A stretch of DNA of 64,000 nt from Echinometra lucunter (GCA_029962745.1 CM057157.1:24523492-24587491), one strand, 5' to 3'. Shown: positions 24,658-36,087, counted from the stretch's first letter. The notes: generated from the sequence alone by a model not told the origin. Numbers and translations: made by a program.

Positions 24658-25339
24658 TATCCCATGAGAATCATCAATATTCTTCAACGACGGTTTTGTA
24701 TCACTGTAAAGTATCGTCATGATCGTAGTCGTCATTGAACAATAGCTTACGCATACTCACTATCATCATGGGCCAATAACTTAAGCATTGATAGGATAAA
24801 TCATAAATTTATTACGTCTAGAGAAATGTAACCCAATCCTGATGTTAAAGCCCTTATCTTCTTCAGTGGATGAAGGCGGCCTAGAATCTTTCTGGGATAT
24901 GTGGCGCACGTCACTCTCCGAGAGTGCTTGACTTGTCCTGGAGGTATGGGGGCGGGCTTGATCTTTGGGTCAGCGATCATAAGCCTAGCCTGCAGTACAC
25001 CCTGTAGGGTATGTCGCGTCGCCGTTCACGAAGGGAGAGAGGGAGAGGGACATGGGAAAGGATAGGCAGGTGAACGGAGTGGAAGATTATTGAGAGGGGA
25101 GGGGGAAATGAGAGAAAGAGAGAAAAGCGAAGCTCTTTACAAAGGCAATCCATATTCTTAAAATGTGTGTATATTTATTTGCTTGATAAATTATTTATTT
25201 GCTTATTCATTCATCGTATTTATTCATTCATAAAATTATCTTTATTTATTTCTTTCTTTATTTGTTTATTTTTTCATTTATTTATTCATTCATTTATTAC
25301 ATTTTACTTACCTATTAACTCTCTTCATTAAAGAGCATA

Positions 25340-25382
25340 AAGACACTACGGTAGTGATATGCGCTATATAAGCACTGTAGTA

Positions 25383-25383
<1 letters not shown>
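25340..25383 (+). mobile_element. SINE/LINE 3' tail fragment before the (ATT)n tract
   Basis: The text GTGATATGCGCTATATAAGC, then ACTGTAGTATC, leads straight into (ATT)n. GCGCTATATAA before ATT repeats is the kind of 3' terminus seen in the SINEs elsewhere in this window. No 5' head was found. Confidence 0.45.
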
Positions 25384-25464
<81 letters not shown>

Positions 25465-25604
25465 CATTATTATTATTATTATCATTATTACTATTATTAT
25501 TGTTGTTGTTGTTATTGTTATGATGATGATGATTATTATTATTATTATCATTATTATTATTATGATGATGATGATGATGATGATGATTATCATTATTATT
25601 ATTA

Positions 25605-25654
<50 letters not shown>

Positions 25655-25689
25655 GTTGTTGTTGTTATTATAATTATTATTATTATTGT
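25383..25689 (+). repeat. Long (ATT)n microsatellite with GTT/ATG blocks
   Basis: About 300 bases of ATT with short GTT, ATC and ATG blocks. It follows a SINE-like 3' terminus at 25340-25383, so it began as a retroelement tail. Confidence 0.95.
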
Positions 25690-26108
25690 TATTAAAAGAT
25701 TAAGTTATACATTCATGTATCTATGGATTTTTTTTTCAATTTTTCATTGTTTGTTGGGGGTTGAAAAAATGGGGTCATACGCTTTCTCCGTCATTTGTTG
25801 GATGCGCCACTGGAGCCTGACTTTGTGTCTCCCTTGGTCTCTTACAAGTTGAATACACCCCCAGGGAAGGGTCAATGAATTCTTTAGCCCCTTATGAAAG
25901 TTTACCTAAAGCCAGGGTTGATGGGACTCTAAGATATCGGAACAATTTACTAAATAGATTGCGCCATATTTGGTTATGTTAGCACATCAAGCATTGCATG
26001 ATATAATTTTTGACTGCATGATCTTTGAACGGATAATGTCTAAAATAAAACATAAGCCCATATCCACTGGAATCCGAATGAAAATTGAATTCAAACCAGC
26101 AACGCCAT

Positions 26109-26290
26109 GCACTCTCAGGAGAGTTGGTATATAAAAGTCATTGAGGTTTGTTAAAATTAGGCCTCTATATTACTGTTGGTCAAAAAATTGTATGTAAAAC
26201 ATATGGGGATTTTTTTTTTAACCAACAGTTGATAGGTTCATGTTTTAACCAACCGAATGATTTATTTTAACTAACTGTTCTGAGAGTGCG
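26109..26290 (-). mobile_element. Foldback/MITE, GCACTCTCAG ends (copy 1)
   Basis: Both ends read GCACTCTCAG inward. On the minus strand the interior has AACTGTTGGTTAAAAAAAAA, TCCCCATATG and CATACAATTTTTT. It matches the element at 53786-53940 in the opposite orientation. Confidence 0.75.
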
Positions 26291-27569
26291 CACCTGCCCC
26301 ACCCATACCATGTTCTATATTCATCCCTCACCTTCAACCCAGAATCTAGGATGACCCCCCCCCCCCCTCCCCGCGTCTCAAAAAATATCGACGAGAGTCC
26401 ATATAGCGAGATACATCAAGCCCTTCATATGCAGACGACAGAGCAATGCCTGCGTCGCCGAAGCCGTGGGCTAACTCAAGGCTTAGATACCGGTGTCGAT
26501 TTTCCATTATGTCACTGTCATATTTCTAATACAAGATTTTCGGGGAACGACTTGAACATTGTGCAAATCTGTCATTCTTTTTCGACAGTTTGGAATAAAT
26601 TCTTGTTTCTTCCTGGGGACCAATCGATAAATTACGTTGCCCCGACGAGTGCAGAGGAGTAGGCCGAATGCTCCAACTTATCTTCTTGAAACGAATATTG
26701 TAAAAGCTCCAAATTGATATTTATTACTAGCATATGCTACATCTCCCTTCTCTTGACCCTTATTACTCACGTTTCAATAACCGTGGTCATATAAGCATGA
26801 GAAATTGTTTTCCTTTTTTTTTCAAATTGATTGCAGTTCCTCCTTACAGATTTAATGATCATCCGTTCTATTTAAATTTTAATTGGAATAAACTCCCAAA
26901 TAATCATTCAGAGAGATAAAAGGGAAAGAAATTAAAAAAAAAATTGAAGTCATAGAAAATTCTCAACAATTATATAAATAATCAAATACGTTCATTGATT
27001 TCTCTTGTTTATTGATGTTGAAATCGATGAGGAGCCTTTACACCGAGATCTTTATAGACAAGGCTTGAATAATATTTCTAATAGGGGGAAATGTGCATCT
27101 CTGCATTTTGACTTATGTCAGGGTAAGTGCATACATTTCGAGGGCAGATGATTGCTATTGTAATGGTAGTGCGATTCTAAATAATCCATCAGGTTGGGCA
27201 TGGAAAGCCAGGTGCTATGCTATTGTTATGATAGACTGATATAGAGCGGTTCTGAATGCCAGGTTGGATATGCATTGAGCAAGCTTGAGCAAGGCACACT
27301 TCTCCGTATTTTGGCTATTTTTGTTTACATGCAGTTTGACTGTCTCTCATGCTTTTGCCAACAGCAGGGCGTTGATTGCTCACCCGAAAATAGGACACGA
27401 TATCGTGGAATCTCTTTAACAGATTGTAAGTAGCAGCAGCTTGAACAGATAGTAAGTAGCAGCTTTAATTCGATATAATAACTTAATACCAACGGCTTTT
27501 GTGCATTTCTTAAAGGTATCCGGTAGCTAGCCTTTGCGGAGGATTGATTTAATAAATTGTTGAATTTTT

Positions 27570-27900
27570 ATTTCAGTGTTGTATGAAGAAGGATTAATAA
27601 ACATTCAGGAATATAAGGGTTTTGAAGTATAAAATGTCGTTATCAAGATATCTATCGCCGAATTCCGTCATATGCAAAAACAACCTGGGTATGTTTTTGT
27701 CTAACACTGCAGTCTGTGGGGTAAAAAGGGTCTGGCATTTCCGGTCAATTGTATATTTTCACTATTTGTGAAGCACATGATGCTTTTGACATGTTTGAAG
27801 TGCATTTTTCAAGGCTTTATAATTTACAAAATATGACATACACTGATAGCATGTAGCGCCATGCAGCTCATATTTTTAAAAGTTACTCAGTGGCTTTAAG
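27570..27900 (+). repeat. Dispersed repeat, copy 2 (pairs with 20-345)
   Basis: The second copy of the family described at 20-345, starting near AAGGATTAATAAACATTCAG and ending near AAAAGTTACTCAGTGGC. Copy 1 may begin before the window, so the true 5' end is uncertain. Confidence 0.8.
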
Positions 27901-28065
27901 TTTAATCGACAGTACTTATGTGGCTTAAGTTGTCTGCACACTTATTAGGAATTTATTCACTTCAAAAGCTATGCCGCTGCTAGAGTGAGGCAAATGGAGC
28001 AATAACATTACTGATAAATCAGTAATGATGATAAAGTATGGTCATTATGGTCCAATTATTTATGG

Positions 28066-28402
28066 CAGCGGCGCAAATCCGTTTCGAGGAGTGGGGATGG
28101 GGGTGATCGAAATCGTTTGCCGAAATTTCTAGGGCAAAATCACACACGAGTAGCCTACACACCGACTCGCACACACCACTCGCACACACACACATTATCG
28201 GGACCTACTAATCCAATCTCTGATTTTTAGTAGCATTTCAAACAGAAATTTACTAACCGTCGTTTATAATAGATTTATCAAAAAATTCAAAAACTGATTG
28301 TCTGATTAAAATACTCTTTTTTAAAATGGAGGATATATCTGTACACGACGTCCCTAAAACGTGGAAGGATAAATCCCCCCCCCCCTCCGATTTACGCCAG
28401 TG
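28066..28402. mobile_element. Foldback element, CACTGGCGTAAATC ends (copy 1)
   Basis: The left end is CAGCGGCGCAAATCCG and the right end, reversed, CACTGGCGTAAATCGG. The interior shares TTTCGAGGAGTGG, GATCGAAATC and AACCGTCGTTTATAATAGAT with the copy at 36088-36332. It contains a poly(C) run near its right end. Confidence 0.75.
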
Positions 28403-28452
28403 ATTTATGATCGCTGTCAGGGGCTGCGGAACGTGGGGGGGGGTTTCCTTCT

Positions 28453-28496
<44 letters not shown>

Positions 28497-28500
28497 TTCT
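28453..28500 (+). repeat. (TTTC)n microsatellite at a gap edge
   Basis: Tetranucleotide repeat cut by the N gap. Confidence 0.95.
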
Positions 28501-29000
28501 NNNNNNNNNNNNNNNNNNNNNNNNNNNNNNNNNNNNNNNNNNNNNNNNNNNNNNNNNNNNNNNNNNNNNNNNNNNNNNNNNNNNNNNNNNNNNNNNNNNN
28601 NNNNNNNNNNNNNNNNNNNNNNNNNNNNNNNNNNNNNNNNNNNNNNNNNNNNNNNNNNNNNNNNNNNNNNNNNNNNNNNNNNNNNNNNNNNNNNNNNNNN
28701 NNNNNNNNNNNNNNNNNNNNNNNNNNNNNNNNNNNNNNNNNNNNNNNNNNNNNNNNNNNNNNNNNNNNNNNNNNNNNNNNNNNNNNNNNNNNNNNNNNNN
28801 NNNNNNNNNNNNNNNNNNNNNNNNNNNNNNNNNNNNNNNNNNNNNNNNNNNNNNNNNNNNNNNNNNNNNNNNNNNNNNNNNNNNNNNNNNNNNNNNNNNN
28901 NNNNNNNNNNNNNNNNNNNNNNNNNNNNNNNNNNNNNNNNNNNNNNNNNNNNNNNNNNNNNNNNNNNNNNNNNNNNNNNNNNNNNNNNNNNNNNNNNNNN
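28501..29000. other. Assembly gap (500 N)
   Basis: Exactly 500 N, so the size is probably a placeholder. The left flank is (TTTC)n and the right flank (ATG)n, the tail of a SINE. Long frames crossing it are meaningless. Confidence 0.98.
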
Positions 29001-29542
29001 ATGATGATGATGATGATGCTATAGATGCAAATTATATTGCTCCAAATCCGATCTGTGGAGTGCTCAAGGCGCATGTAGAAATAATTAAGAATTGAACAGA
29101 AACGTTTTTACATGATTTTTAAAGGAATCAGAAGTTATGCGCTTTTGGGTGTCTTAAGCAAAGCTATTCCATAAAGTATGACACTCATGAGCAAAGAAAT
29201 GAACGAGGAAAAATGTAAAAGAAGTAGAGTTAATCGGTAAGGAAAGAGAAATGGAATGGAGAGGAAAAGGGAACACGATGGTAGAAAAATTAGACGAAGT
29301 CGATCCCCTCGGTACGTCCATCTTCCATGTCATTTGATGGTTGGTGACTGCTAAAAAAGCATGTGTATCATGTGTAAGCTTGTTTTAGTAAGCTAGCAGG
29401 GGACCGACGGCTTTAAGTCCCCTCCGAAGGACTTGGTAATGAGGATTAATACTTAACCAAAGGGCATTTGCGCATCCACTTGGTTTCAAACCGGGTACTC
29501 CCGGTTACGAGACCACTGCTCTATCCACTGAGCCACAGCGCC
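29001..29542 (-). mobile_element. tRNA-derived SINE (Thr-like head), possibly full length
   Basis: On the minus strand the head reads GGCGCTGTGGCTCAGTGGAT, with A box TGGCTCAGTGG, anticodon-like CGT, and B box GGTTTGAAACC. At the other end, GCGCCTTGAGCACTCCACAG and a (CAT)n tail at 29001-29020 look like the SINE 3' terminus. The tail runs into the N gap. That head and tail belong to one insertion is inferred. A working tRNA gene is unlikely because the acceptor stem does not close. Confidence 0.6.
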
Positions 29543-29875
29543 TCCTCAAAAGACCATTGCTCCCTTACCTCTCCTTTCCTCTTCACTGGACCCGTGACTG
29601 GACTTATCGGATGTTTTCATTCATCTTTTACAATGTCATTTAACTTTCTTATTTTGCATGTCGGCAAGTCCAAATTTGAAAAACAGAAGTGTTGCTTAAC
29701 ATCTCAGTGGACGTTCAGAAACTCAGTAAACAGCTGGTATAAGTGGTGCAAAGACTTTAACTAGCGGGTAATGTACAATGTCTCGAAATCCTAACCAAAC
29801 AATATACAAAATGTCGACCAGTGGCATGGTGGTGGCTATGTCTAAATTATCGTTTTATTTCCCACATGTCCTTAG

Positions 29876-30008
29876 ATGCCTTGTAGATGCCATCCAAGTG
29901 CGGTAGCCATTGCACAAAAATTCATCAAGGGCAGCATTGATCACCATTCACGAGGGCATACCGAGGAAGTCCAGAGGCAACCCCATCCTCAGCATCCGGA
30001 AAGCGAAG
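29876..30008 (+). CDS. Candidate isolated exon A (tandem pair with 30631-30754)
   Basis: The acceptor TTCCCACATGTCCTTAG (or TTGTAG at 29886) and strong donor GAAG|GTAAGT bound an open frame, AIAQKFIKGSIDHHSRGHTE then EVQRQPHPQHPESE. The other two frames have early stops. Both the exon and the start of the following intron (GTAAGT, then GTTTGTGTTTGTGCGGGTTT) resemble the segment at 30631-30754. The protein is not recognised. The pair does not splice together in frame, so it may be decayed. Confidence 0.3.
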
Positions 30009-30184
30009 GTAAGTTCTGGGGGTTTGTGTTTGTGCGGGTTTGTGGATGTAAGAGAGAAAGACGATGTGGACTAAGGAAAGAGACATGAATGGAGTGAGGA
30101 TCAAAAGAACGTGATGATAAGAAGGAAAATTTTCCCTACAATGAATCCTCATTTTGTTTTCATTTTCTTGTGTTATGTATTTAT

Positions 30185-30362
30185 ATCATTTGTATATTGT
30201 TATAACTGGCCCCATGGAAGACCAGCAGCAACAATAGTATAGTTGCAGCTGAAAATGGGCTACCAGCCATATTTCCTTTGTGTATGTTTACTTTGTATGT
30301 ATTTTATGATTGATTTTATCATACGGAAATAAAAACAACAACAACATCAACAACAACAACGG
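30185..30362 (+). mobile_element. CR1-like LINE 3' end
   Basis: Contains GGCCCCATGGAAGACCAGCA, GGGCTACCAGCCATA, then ATACGGAAATAAA and an (AAC)n tail. The same order of blocks occurs inverted at 23970-24160. Copies truncated at the 5' end with a short simple-repeat tail are typical of CR1-type LINEs. It lies just after the candidate exon at 29876-30008. Confidence 0.7.
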
Positions 30363-30566
30363 TTCGTTCATCTCATAAGGCTATTGCCTCGTCCCTGGTC
30401 CCCTGACTGGACTCGTGGCACTCATCCATAAATGTCCCACTATTCTTAGATAACTGTTATGTTTATTCAAACTTCTTTTAATATGGAATAATTCGCATGT
30501 CAACAAGTCACAGTTTGAAAAACCAAATGATGATTAACAGCTCAGTTGAGGACTTGAGGTTTATAA

Positions 30567-30568
<2 letters not shown>

Positions 30569-30597
<29 letters not shown>

Positions 30598-30629
30598 CTT
30601 CTTCTTCTTCTTCTTCTTCTTCTTCTTCA
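30569..30629 (+). repeat. (TTC)n microsatellite
   Basis: Twenty TTC units just before candidate exon B, so it would serve as the polypyrimidine tract of that acceptor. Confidence 0.95.
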
Positions 30630-30630
30630 G

Positions 30631-30754
30631 AAGCCATCTCAATGCGTTTAGCACTGAGAACGTCTATGCCAGTGGCATGTCTACCATGTCAACGGAAGTG
30701 AAGCACCCTATCCATCATCAAGTGGATGGAAAACTTGAAATTTTGAAAGAGAAG
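30631..30754 (+). CDS. Candidate isolated exon B (tandem pair with 29876-30008)
   Basis: Bounded by a (TTC)n-CAG acceptor and GAGAAG|GTAAGT donor. The open frame is SHLNAFSTENVYASGMSTMS then TEVKHPIHHQVDGKLEILKE. Aligned with candidate A it shares the H...A start, a TE.V..P.H core and the donor context. Upstream text (CTGACTGGACTCGTG, ATGTCAACAAGTCACAGTTTG) also resembles text before candidate A. Unrecognised product. Confidence 0.3.
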
Positions 30755-30999
30755 GTAAGTGTGTTGGGGTTGCGTTTGCGTGTGGGTGTAATGAAACATT
30801 AGATTTGTCATGTGTATGGCTTTATTTCGAAGCCAGGGGCCTGCTTCTCGAAACTGTAATGAAGTCTAACCAGAGAGTTGTACAACTTTCTGGTCTAACC
30901 TCATAGATCAGCGCTAGTTGGCTAGTTGTCCGTCACGTGTTTCACGAAGCCGTCTTTATCTAGATCAAAGACAACTTGCGAGGTTAGGCCTTAATGATG

Positions 31000-31760
31000 C
31001 CTCCAAACTCGTCACGTCTCTGTCATATTTTGTTTAGTCGACTTGCAGCGCCATCGTCATTGATTGGATAGATTATCACTACCCAAAGGGACGCTACACG
31101 GATTTAAAAATGATTCAGATTATCTTTTCTACACGTTTATTAAATCAGGCATTTATCCTAGTTTATGTATGAGAATTATATTTCATTTTAAATTTCTATT
31201 CAAGTCTTGTTTCAACCGAACTAACCGGAATCCAATATTTCTCCCCCACATTCTCTAAGAAAGATAATAAATATTCATATCAAGATTATGAGTACAGAAC
31301 ATTGCACTAATATTTTTTAAATAAAGAAAACAATTAAAATGGGAAATTCTAAATAGGTCTGTAACAAATGTCATGTGATAAACCTAAGATTGTTCAAAAA
31401 AAAAAACACCTTAAAACGATAGACCAGACGACATAGCTCAATATATGATAATAATATTAATCGATCTTAGTAAATATTAGTAAACGGTAATCTTATTAAA
31501 TACAAACATAAATAATAGTTGATATAGGAAGGTTTCGATAATGCATTTAAATGTATTTAGTAATTGAAATCTCTAACTTCAGATGATAAACTATTCTATG
31601 ATAATTATTGGTCTATTTTCATCTTATTGAATGGCAAATTTACTTGTGACCACCATGGACTTGGAAATCATATCTATTTCTTATACTAACATGAACGTGC
31701 AGGTTGTGTGAGAATAAAATGTCAAATGATCTTGTTAAAGGATTCTTAAGAGAATTTCTT
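31000..31760. other. AT-rich stretch without features
   Basis: Upstream of the dead reverse transcriptase fragment. It could be worn LINE sequence, but no coding block was readable. Confidence 0.4.
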
Positions 31761-32170
31761 TGTTGATTGTAACAAAACAGATCCCTGTTACTACAGACCC
31801 ACTTCATTGACTTGTACTTGCTGTGAGCTGATGGAACACATTATTTATAGTAGTATCATGAGGCACCCACAGCATTTTATATCCTCTCCAGTTTGGGTTT
31901 AGATCTAGTAGATCCTGTGAAACACAGCTTACTGGCTTTATTAGCGATCTCTACAACAGCATGCAACAGGGGGAGCAAACTGATGTTGTGGTTCTAGACA
32001 TGGCCAAGGCATTTGACAAGGTTGGGCACAAACGTCTCATCAAAAAATTGATTATTATGGTATGCGAGGTCCTAGTACCATCAGATGCATGGATCAGTAG
32101 CTTCCTGTCGAATTGGACCCAAACATTTTCTTTAGGAAAATCTTGCTCTGTCCAGCCTGTAAGTTTTGTA
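31761..32170 (+). pseudogene. CR1-like non-LTR retrotransposon reverse transcriptase fragment, frameshifted
   Basis: The translation shows CYYRPTSLTCTCCELMEHII, then in another frame QFGFRSSRSCETQLTGFISD and TDVVVLDMAKAFDKVGHKRL, then YYGMRGP, then WISSFLSNWTQT. These are successive blocks of a non-LTR reverse transcriptase (YRP.SLT, FGFR..RSCETQL, D.SKAFDKV.H, YGIRG, FLSNRTQ). At least three frame changes are needed to link them, so the copy is dead. Both ends are truncated: the catalytic FADD block and the endonuclease are absent. A CR1/L2-like clade is inferred from the block wording only. Confidence 0.85.
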
Positions 32171-32304
32171 ACTGTTATATAATCTTGTTTCTGCACAAAA
32201 AAAAAAAATCTCCAGACACAACCTTGTTTTGAACTAAACATGCATCATAACACTGATTCTGATCTTGAAAAAAAAAAAGCTATAAACGTACCCTAAGAGA
32301 GGTG

Positions 32305-32331
32305 AGAGAGAGCGAGAGAGAGCGAGAGAGA
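32305..32331 (+). repeat. (GAGAGC)n/(GA)n tract
   Basis: GAGAGAGCGAGAGAGAGC-type repeat, followed by purine-rich text to about 32400. Confidence 0.8.
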
Positions 32332-32449
32332 GGGATGGAGAGAAACAAAGAGGTAAGAAAGACAGGATGGAGGGATCCAGGAGAGGTAGGGATAGGGAAA
32401 GGAGTGGGCAAGCATAACATGATAGGAAGGGTCAGTTTTCCCGACACCT

Positions 32450-32867
32450 GGGCTGGTATTCAATTCAATACTTAAGTCAGAAGTATGAGTATTTTTCTTA
32501 GTTTTTTACTTGGATAAATACTTAGCAAAATTTGGTATCCAGTTCAGTATTTTGGCTAAGTATGTTACTCTAAATCTAAGACACCTACTTAGGAGACTTA
32601 AAATTATTTTGGAGGCCTTGATTGGCAGGTATAGGTTTTTATACGCAGTCATCATGAGCTGCGCAGAATTATATCGTAACGTATTTGATGCGACCATTAA
32701 TTGCTCATTGAAAATTCGATGTCAGAATGCTTAGTAGGCTTAGTAAGAATTTTTGGCTTAAAGTTAGCTTAATAAAGTAAATTTCAAAGTATTGAATTGA
32801 ATACGACTTAACCAAAATACTTAGTAAAAGTTTTACTTTATCTAAGTATTGAATTGAATACCGGCCC
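32450..32867. mobile_element. Foldback element, GGGCYGGTATTCAATTCAAT ends (copy 1)
   Basis: The left end is GGGCTGGTATTCAATTCAAT and the right end, reversed, GGGCCGGTATTCAATTCAAT. The interior shares GGCCTTGATTGGCAGG, TATACGCAGTCATCATGAGC and TAGATTTAGAG-type blocks with the inverted copy at 44310-44682. A degraded relative lies at 55130-55575. Confidence 0.8.
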
Positions 32868-33651
32868 TGATCTTCACGTTCATCCATGTACTATAAGACC
32901 ATCACGCCCCCCCCCCCCCCAAAACCCCATGACTGGGCTCACCTTAAAATACTGATCAACAACATGATACCGACTGTATTCAGCTTGTGGTGTTTTATTT
33001 CACAAAAATTTGCAAAGAAATGATCGAATATCAAATGTCAACTTGTCACAATTTCGAATCAGGAGAAAAACAGGGGATCAGATTTACGACTAAAATGAAA
33101 TCAGATTGCCAACAATTCTGTGGCACTCTAATTTTATTTTTCTCACCCTCTTTTTCATTCCGGTTACTATATGGTCATGATTGTATTATATCGTGAAACT
33201 CATGATGGTGTACACTGACAAACTCTTAAAGGTAGTATTCCCTTCTCAATCCTAAACGGGAATTTACTGGGATCTAAAATTTTACAAGTGTATTTCTGTG
33301 GCTTAAAGCAATCTAAAGACAAACTTTTGTGCAGATTGGTTGCCATTTGCAAATGTGGGTCCCAATCCAGGAGGGTAAAGGAAAGGGGGTGTGGCGTACG
33401 CTCCCTCTACCGATATTTAGTGCCCCTAGCTTCCCCCCCCCCCCCCGCCACCCCCAACACGCACAATAGTATAATAGTGGTTCAGGTGAATATAAATGCG
33501 TTTTAGTGATCTGTGATATTAAAATGCAATCTCACATCCAATCAGCATACTTTACCATTAACAGCAGCACGTCCAATATTACCTAGCTTGAGTGGGCTAG
33601 CGTGCTGGGTCCATCTATTGAAGGGCGAGGGCAATCAAACTCACAAAGGGA

Positions 33652-33678
33652 ATTCATTCATTCATTCATTCATTCATT
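33652..33678 (+). repeat. (ATTC)n microsatellite
   Basis: About seven ATTC units. Confidence 0.9.
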
Positions 33679-34929
33679 ATGCACTCATGAGGTGGAACAA
33701 TAACAGCAGAGCGCTTTCCATAGGGGTCCACCATAATAGATAGGTATTAAAAGTCATTGGAAATACAAGTGTCAAGTGTCATAACAAGATAAAAGTAAAT
33801 GATAACAGAACAATAAAGAGAAACGTAACATTCGGGATAATTGATATGAAATAAGTCAACGGAATAATAAAACAAGACCTTAGATGAGCAAACCAGGGTG
33901 TCATGGGTACACAAAAAATTGAATATGAGATATAAAATCCACAAAATAGGGAATCGTGAAAAATAAGCATGGTCAGTGGATGAAATGCAAGAAAGAAAGA
34001 CAACAGAAAGATCAGGATGAGAATGGTTCAGAATGATGTATGTACTTCTTTTAACGTTGCCTTTCCAGTTTTCTTTGGGGGGAAGGGGGGTCGCGTGCCC
34101 AGACCGCTTAGAAACGATTTTTTTTTTTTTTTTTTTTTTTTGTATTACGCGGATATAGTTGTTTAGGTACCTGTTTAATAGTTCCCTTATATGTCAGTTT
34201 TGTGTTTCTGTCTTACTTTTCGCTTGATAAGCAATATTGCTTCCCGCTTGTTCTATTACAAACATTTAGACTGACGTCTTCCTTTTCCCCGGTGAATCAT
34301 ATAAAGTGTGGTAAAAATGCAACATAAAGACCGCACATCTTTGCTTCAGTTGGGAGATAACTTGAAAGATATAGTTCCAATAAAAGAAGGGTCATAAAAC
34401 AATTCTTGTCTCTTGCTCGTCAACAACCACATTCCCAAACCCACACGTAGCTTGTGCTTTGTAATGCGTAATAATGAAATCATACTGGTATTCAATCATC
34501 GCCGCATCGTAGCAAGTCAGGCATCTCCACATTGACTAAGAATTACAAGCTCTAAAACCACATGGAAAGTACTTTCAACAGAAAACAGAACTATAACACA
34601 AAAGAAAAACGTGAGAAAGATTTGTCACTTTGAAGACCTTGAACTGCTGAGTTGAAACTTGTTATTTAAATGAAACATCATTCTTGTAATCGTTATGAAA
34701 TAGACTTCAAGGGCAGCGTTGTTGGACATGATTCCATTATCTCCATTTATTTCTGGTGGGGGGGGGGGGATCATAGATCTCAATGTAGATGTAATACAGT
34801 GGTATCACGTTAAAGTTGTGGATTTTATTTCAATAAATTTGATTTTATTCAATTTGATTTTTTAAAGCCGGAGTTGAGTGGGCACTGGAATCATGAGGCG
34901 ATCATGGACGTAGCGCGTTGGGGGAAGGG

Positions 34930-35460
34930 ATTGTCCTTCTTTTTCATGTTTATTTCCCTTTCTCTCTTTTTTTTTCCTTACCCCCCCCCCCTTTTTTTTC
35001 GTCATGCACAGGACGTAGCCCTATTACCCCTATATCTTCAGTTCCAATTATTTCAAGTCACCCACATTTCCAAATTCATCTTGTGTGACCTCTTTCTTTT
35101 CCCTCTAATTTACTTATCTCCGACCTTCCCTCTCTATCCATCTGCTTACCTCGCTTTCTCTCTCATTCTCCCCCTCTCTCTTTCCCTCTCTTTCTCTCCC
35201 TCCCTCCTTCCCTCCGTCCTTCCCTCCCTTGTCTTTCTCTTTCTCTGTCATATATCTAATTATATATATATATATATATATTTTCACATCTTCCCCATGG
35301 GTCAACTTTCTCCAAAATACCATTACATCCCTCACACACACACCCACACACCCACACACATACACTTCTTCCTTTCCTCGCCTCCTCCCAATCTATCTTT
35401 TTTTTAATGTGACCTCCCAGTCTATCTTCATTTTTATTCTTTCTTTCTATCTTCCTCATC
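34930..35460 (+). repeat. Long pyrimidine-rich tract with (TA)n and (CA)n
   Basis: About 500 bases that are mostly C/T on the plus strand (CCTCTCTC, CCCTCCCT), with (TA)n at 35261-35281 and CACACCCACA repeats at 35333-35362. The 177-codon frame here is hydrophobic repeat translation, not a gene. Confidence 0.85.
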
Positions 35461-36087
35461 TACTTCTAGTCACATGATTTTTCTCCTCGAGCATGTCAAG
35501 GCAGTGGCGTAGCTTAGAGGACAAGGGGCACGCTTTCAATCGAATGATGGAAAATAAAGAAAAAAACGATTAAGAGTAAAGAAAAAAGAAAAGCATTAAT
35601 AGGTTGTGGAAAGATTATTTTCAGCAACATACTCCCAACTTATTGTTCTTTCTTTTTATTTCATTTTGTCTATTAAGTACGAATGAGCCACCCCCCCCCC
35701 CCCCCCCCCACCACCACCACCACCAGGTCCGTGATAACTTTGCCGCAGGTGTCCTCTCAATTGCTACACCACTTTCTCGTGATGTTTAAAATGAAAACGA
35801 CCACCCCTCCCAATAAAACCAATTACAGCACACATTTTGTTTTGTTTTGTTTTGTCTCCCTCCCCCCCCCCCTCGGTATTTTCTAGGTAGGCATATAAGT
35901 TGTAAGCCCAGTAAGTTGCTTTCCCGAAAGCACCCCTTTATTCTAACTTCTCCAAAATTTAGGGACAAGGCTTGATCTGACCATAATGGTACCCCAAATA
36001 AATTTGGGAGCGCTAAAGAAGAAGAATTTGGGAGAATCTTGCGCCCATTTTGCTGATTAGTGAAAGAAACTGAGGTTTCCTCTTTAT

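Larger units (their letters stand above)
23750..24930 (+). repeat. Three diverged direct copies of one local segment
   Basis: The copies start near 23750, 24155 and 24790. Shared blocks: TTTRAGTGAAA.GAGGT and AGAGAAAAGAACCCA-like text (copies 1 and 2), and AAGCCCTT...ACTGGATAAAAGG...GGCATATGTGGCCCACA (copies 2 and 3). Insertion of a CR1-like 3' end and a foldback element explains the uneven spacing. Confidence 0.6.
24940..27569. other. No supported gene between the (ATT)n tract, the 26.1-kb MITE and the 27.57-kb repeat
   Basis: The open stretch 26398-26660 (HMQTTEQCLRRRSRGLTQGL and onward) is not recognisable and has no clear splice sites. A poly(C) run is at 26356. The rest is AT-rich. Confidence 0.5.
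29545..30800 (+). repeat. Diverged tandem duplication of about 0.8 kb carrying the candidate exon pair
   Basis: Unit 1 (29545-30060) and unit 2 (30380-30800) share CTGACTGGACT, a T-rich stretch, CATGTCRRCAAGTC, TTTGAAAAACMRA, TAACARCTCAGT and the exon-donor zone. A CR1-like 3' end separates them. A third weak partial match is at about 32925-33070 (CATGACTGGGCT, ATGTCAACTTGTCACAATTT). Confidence 0.5.
33070..36087. other. No supported gene; poly(C), poly(G) and poly(T) runs
   Basis: Homopolymers near 33435 (C), 34119-34141 (T), 34759 (G), 34981 (C), 35691 (C) and 35862 (C). CAGTGGCGTAGC at 35502 is a likely end of the poly(C) element family. No coding evidence. Confidence 0.5.

Noticed and set aside
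28253..29095. Frames of 205-273 codons
   Set aside because: They cross 500 N of gap.
29467..29542. A functional tRNA-Thr gene on the minus strand
   Set aside because: A and B boxes are present, but the acceptor and T arms do not pair well and the text continues into a SINE body and tail.
34874..35407. 177-codon hydrophobic frame as a membrane protein
   Set aside because: It is the translation of a 500-base pyrimidine-rich tract with (TA)n and (CA)n repeats.
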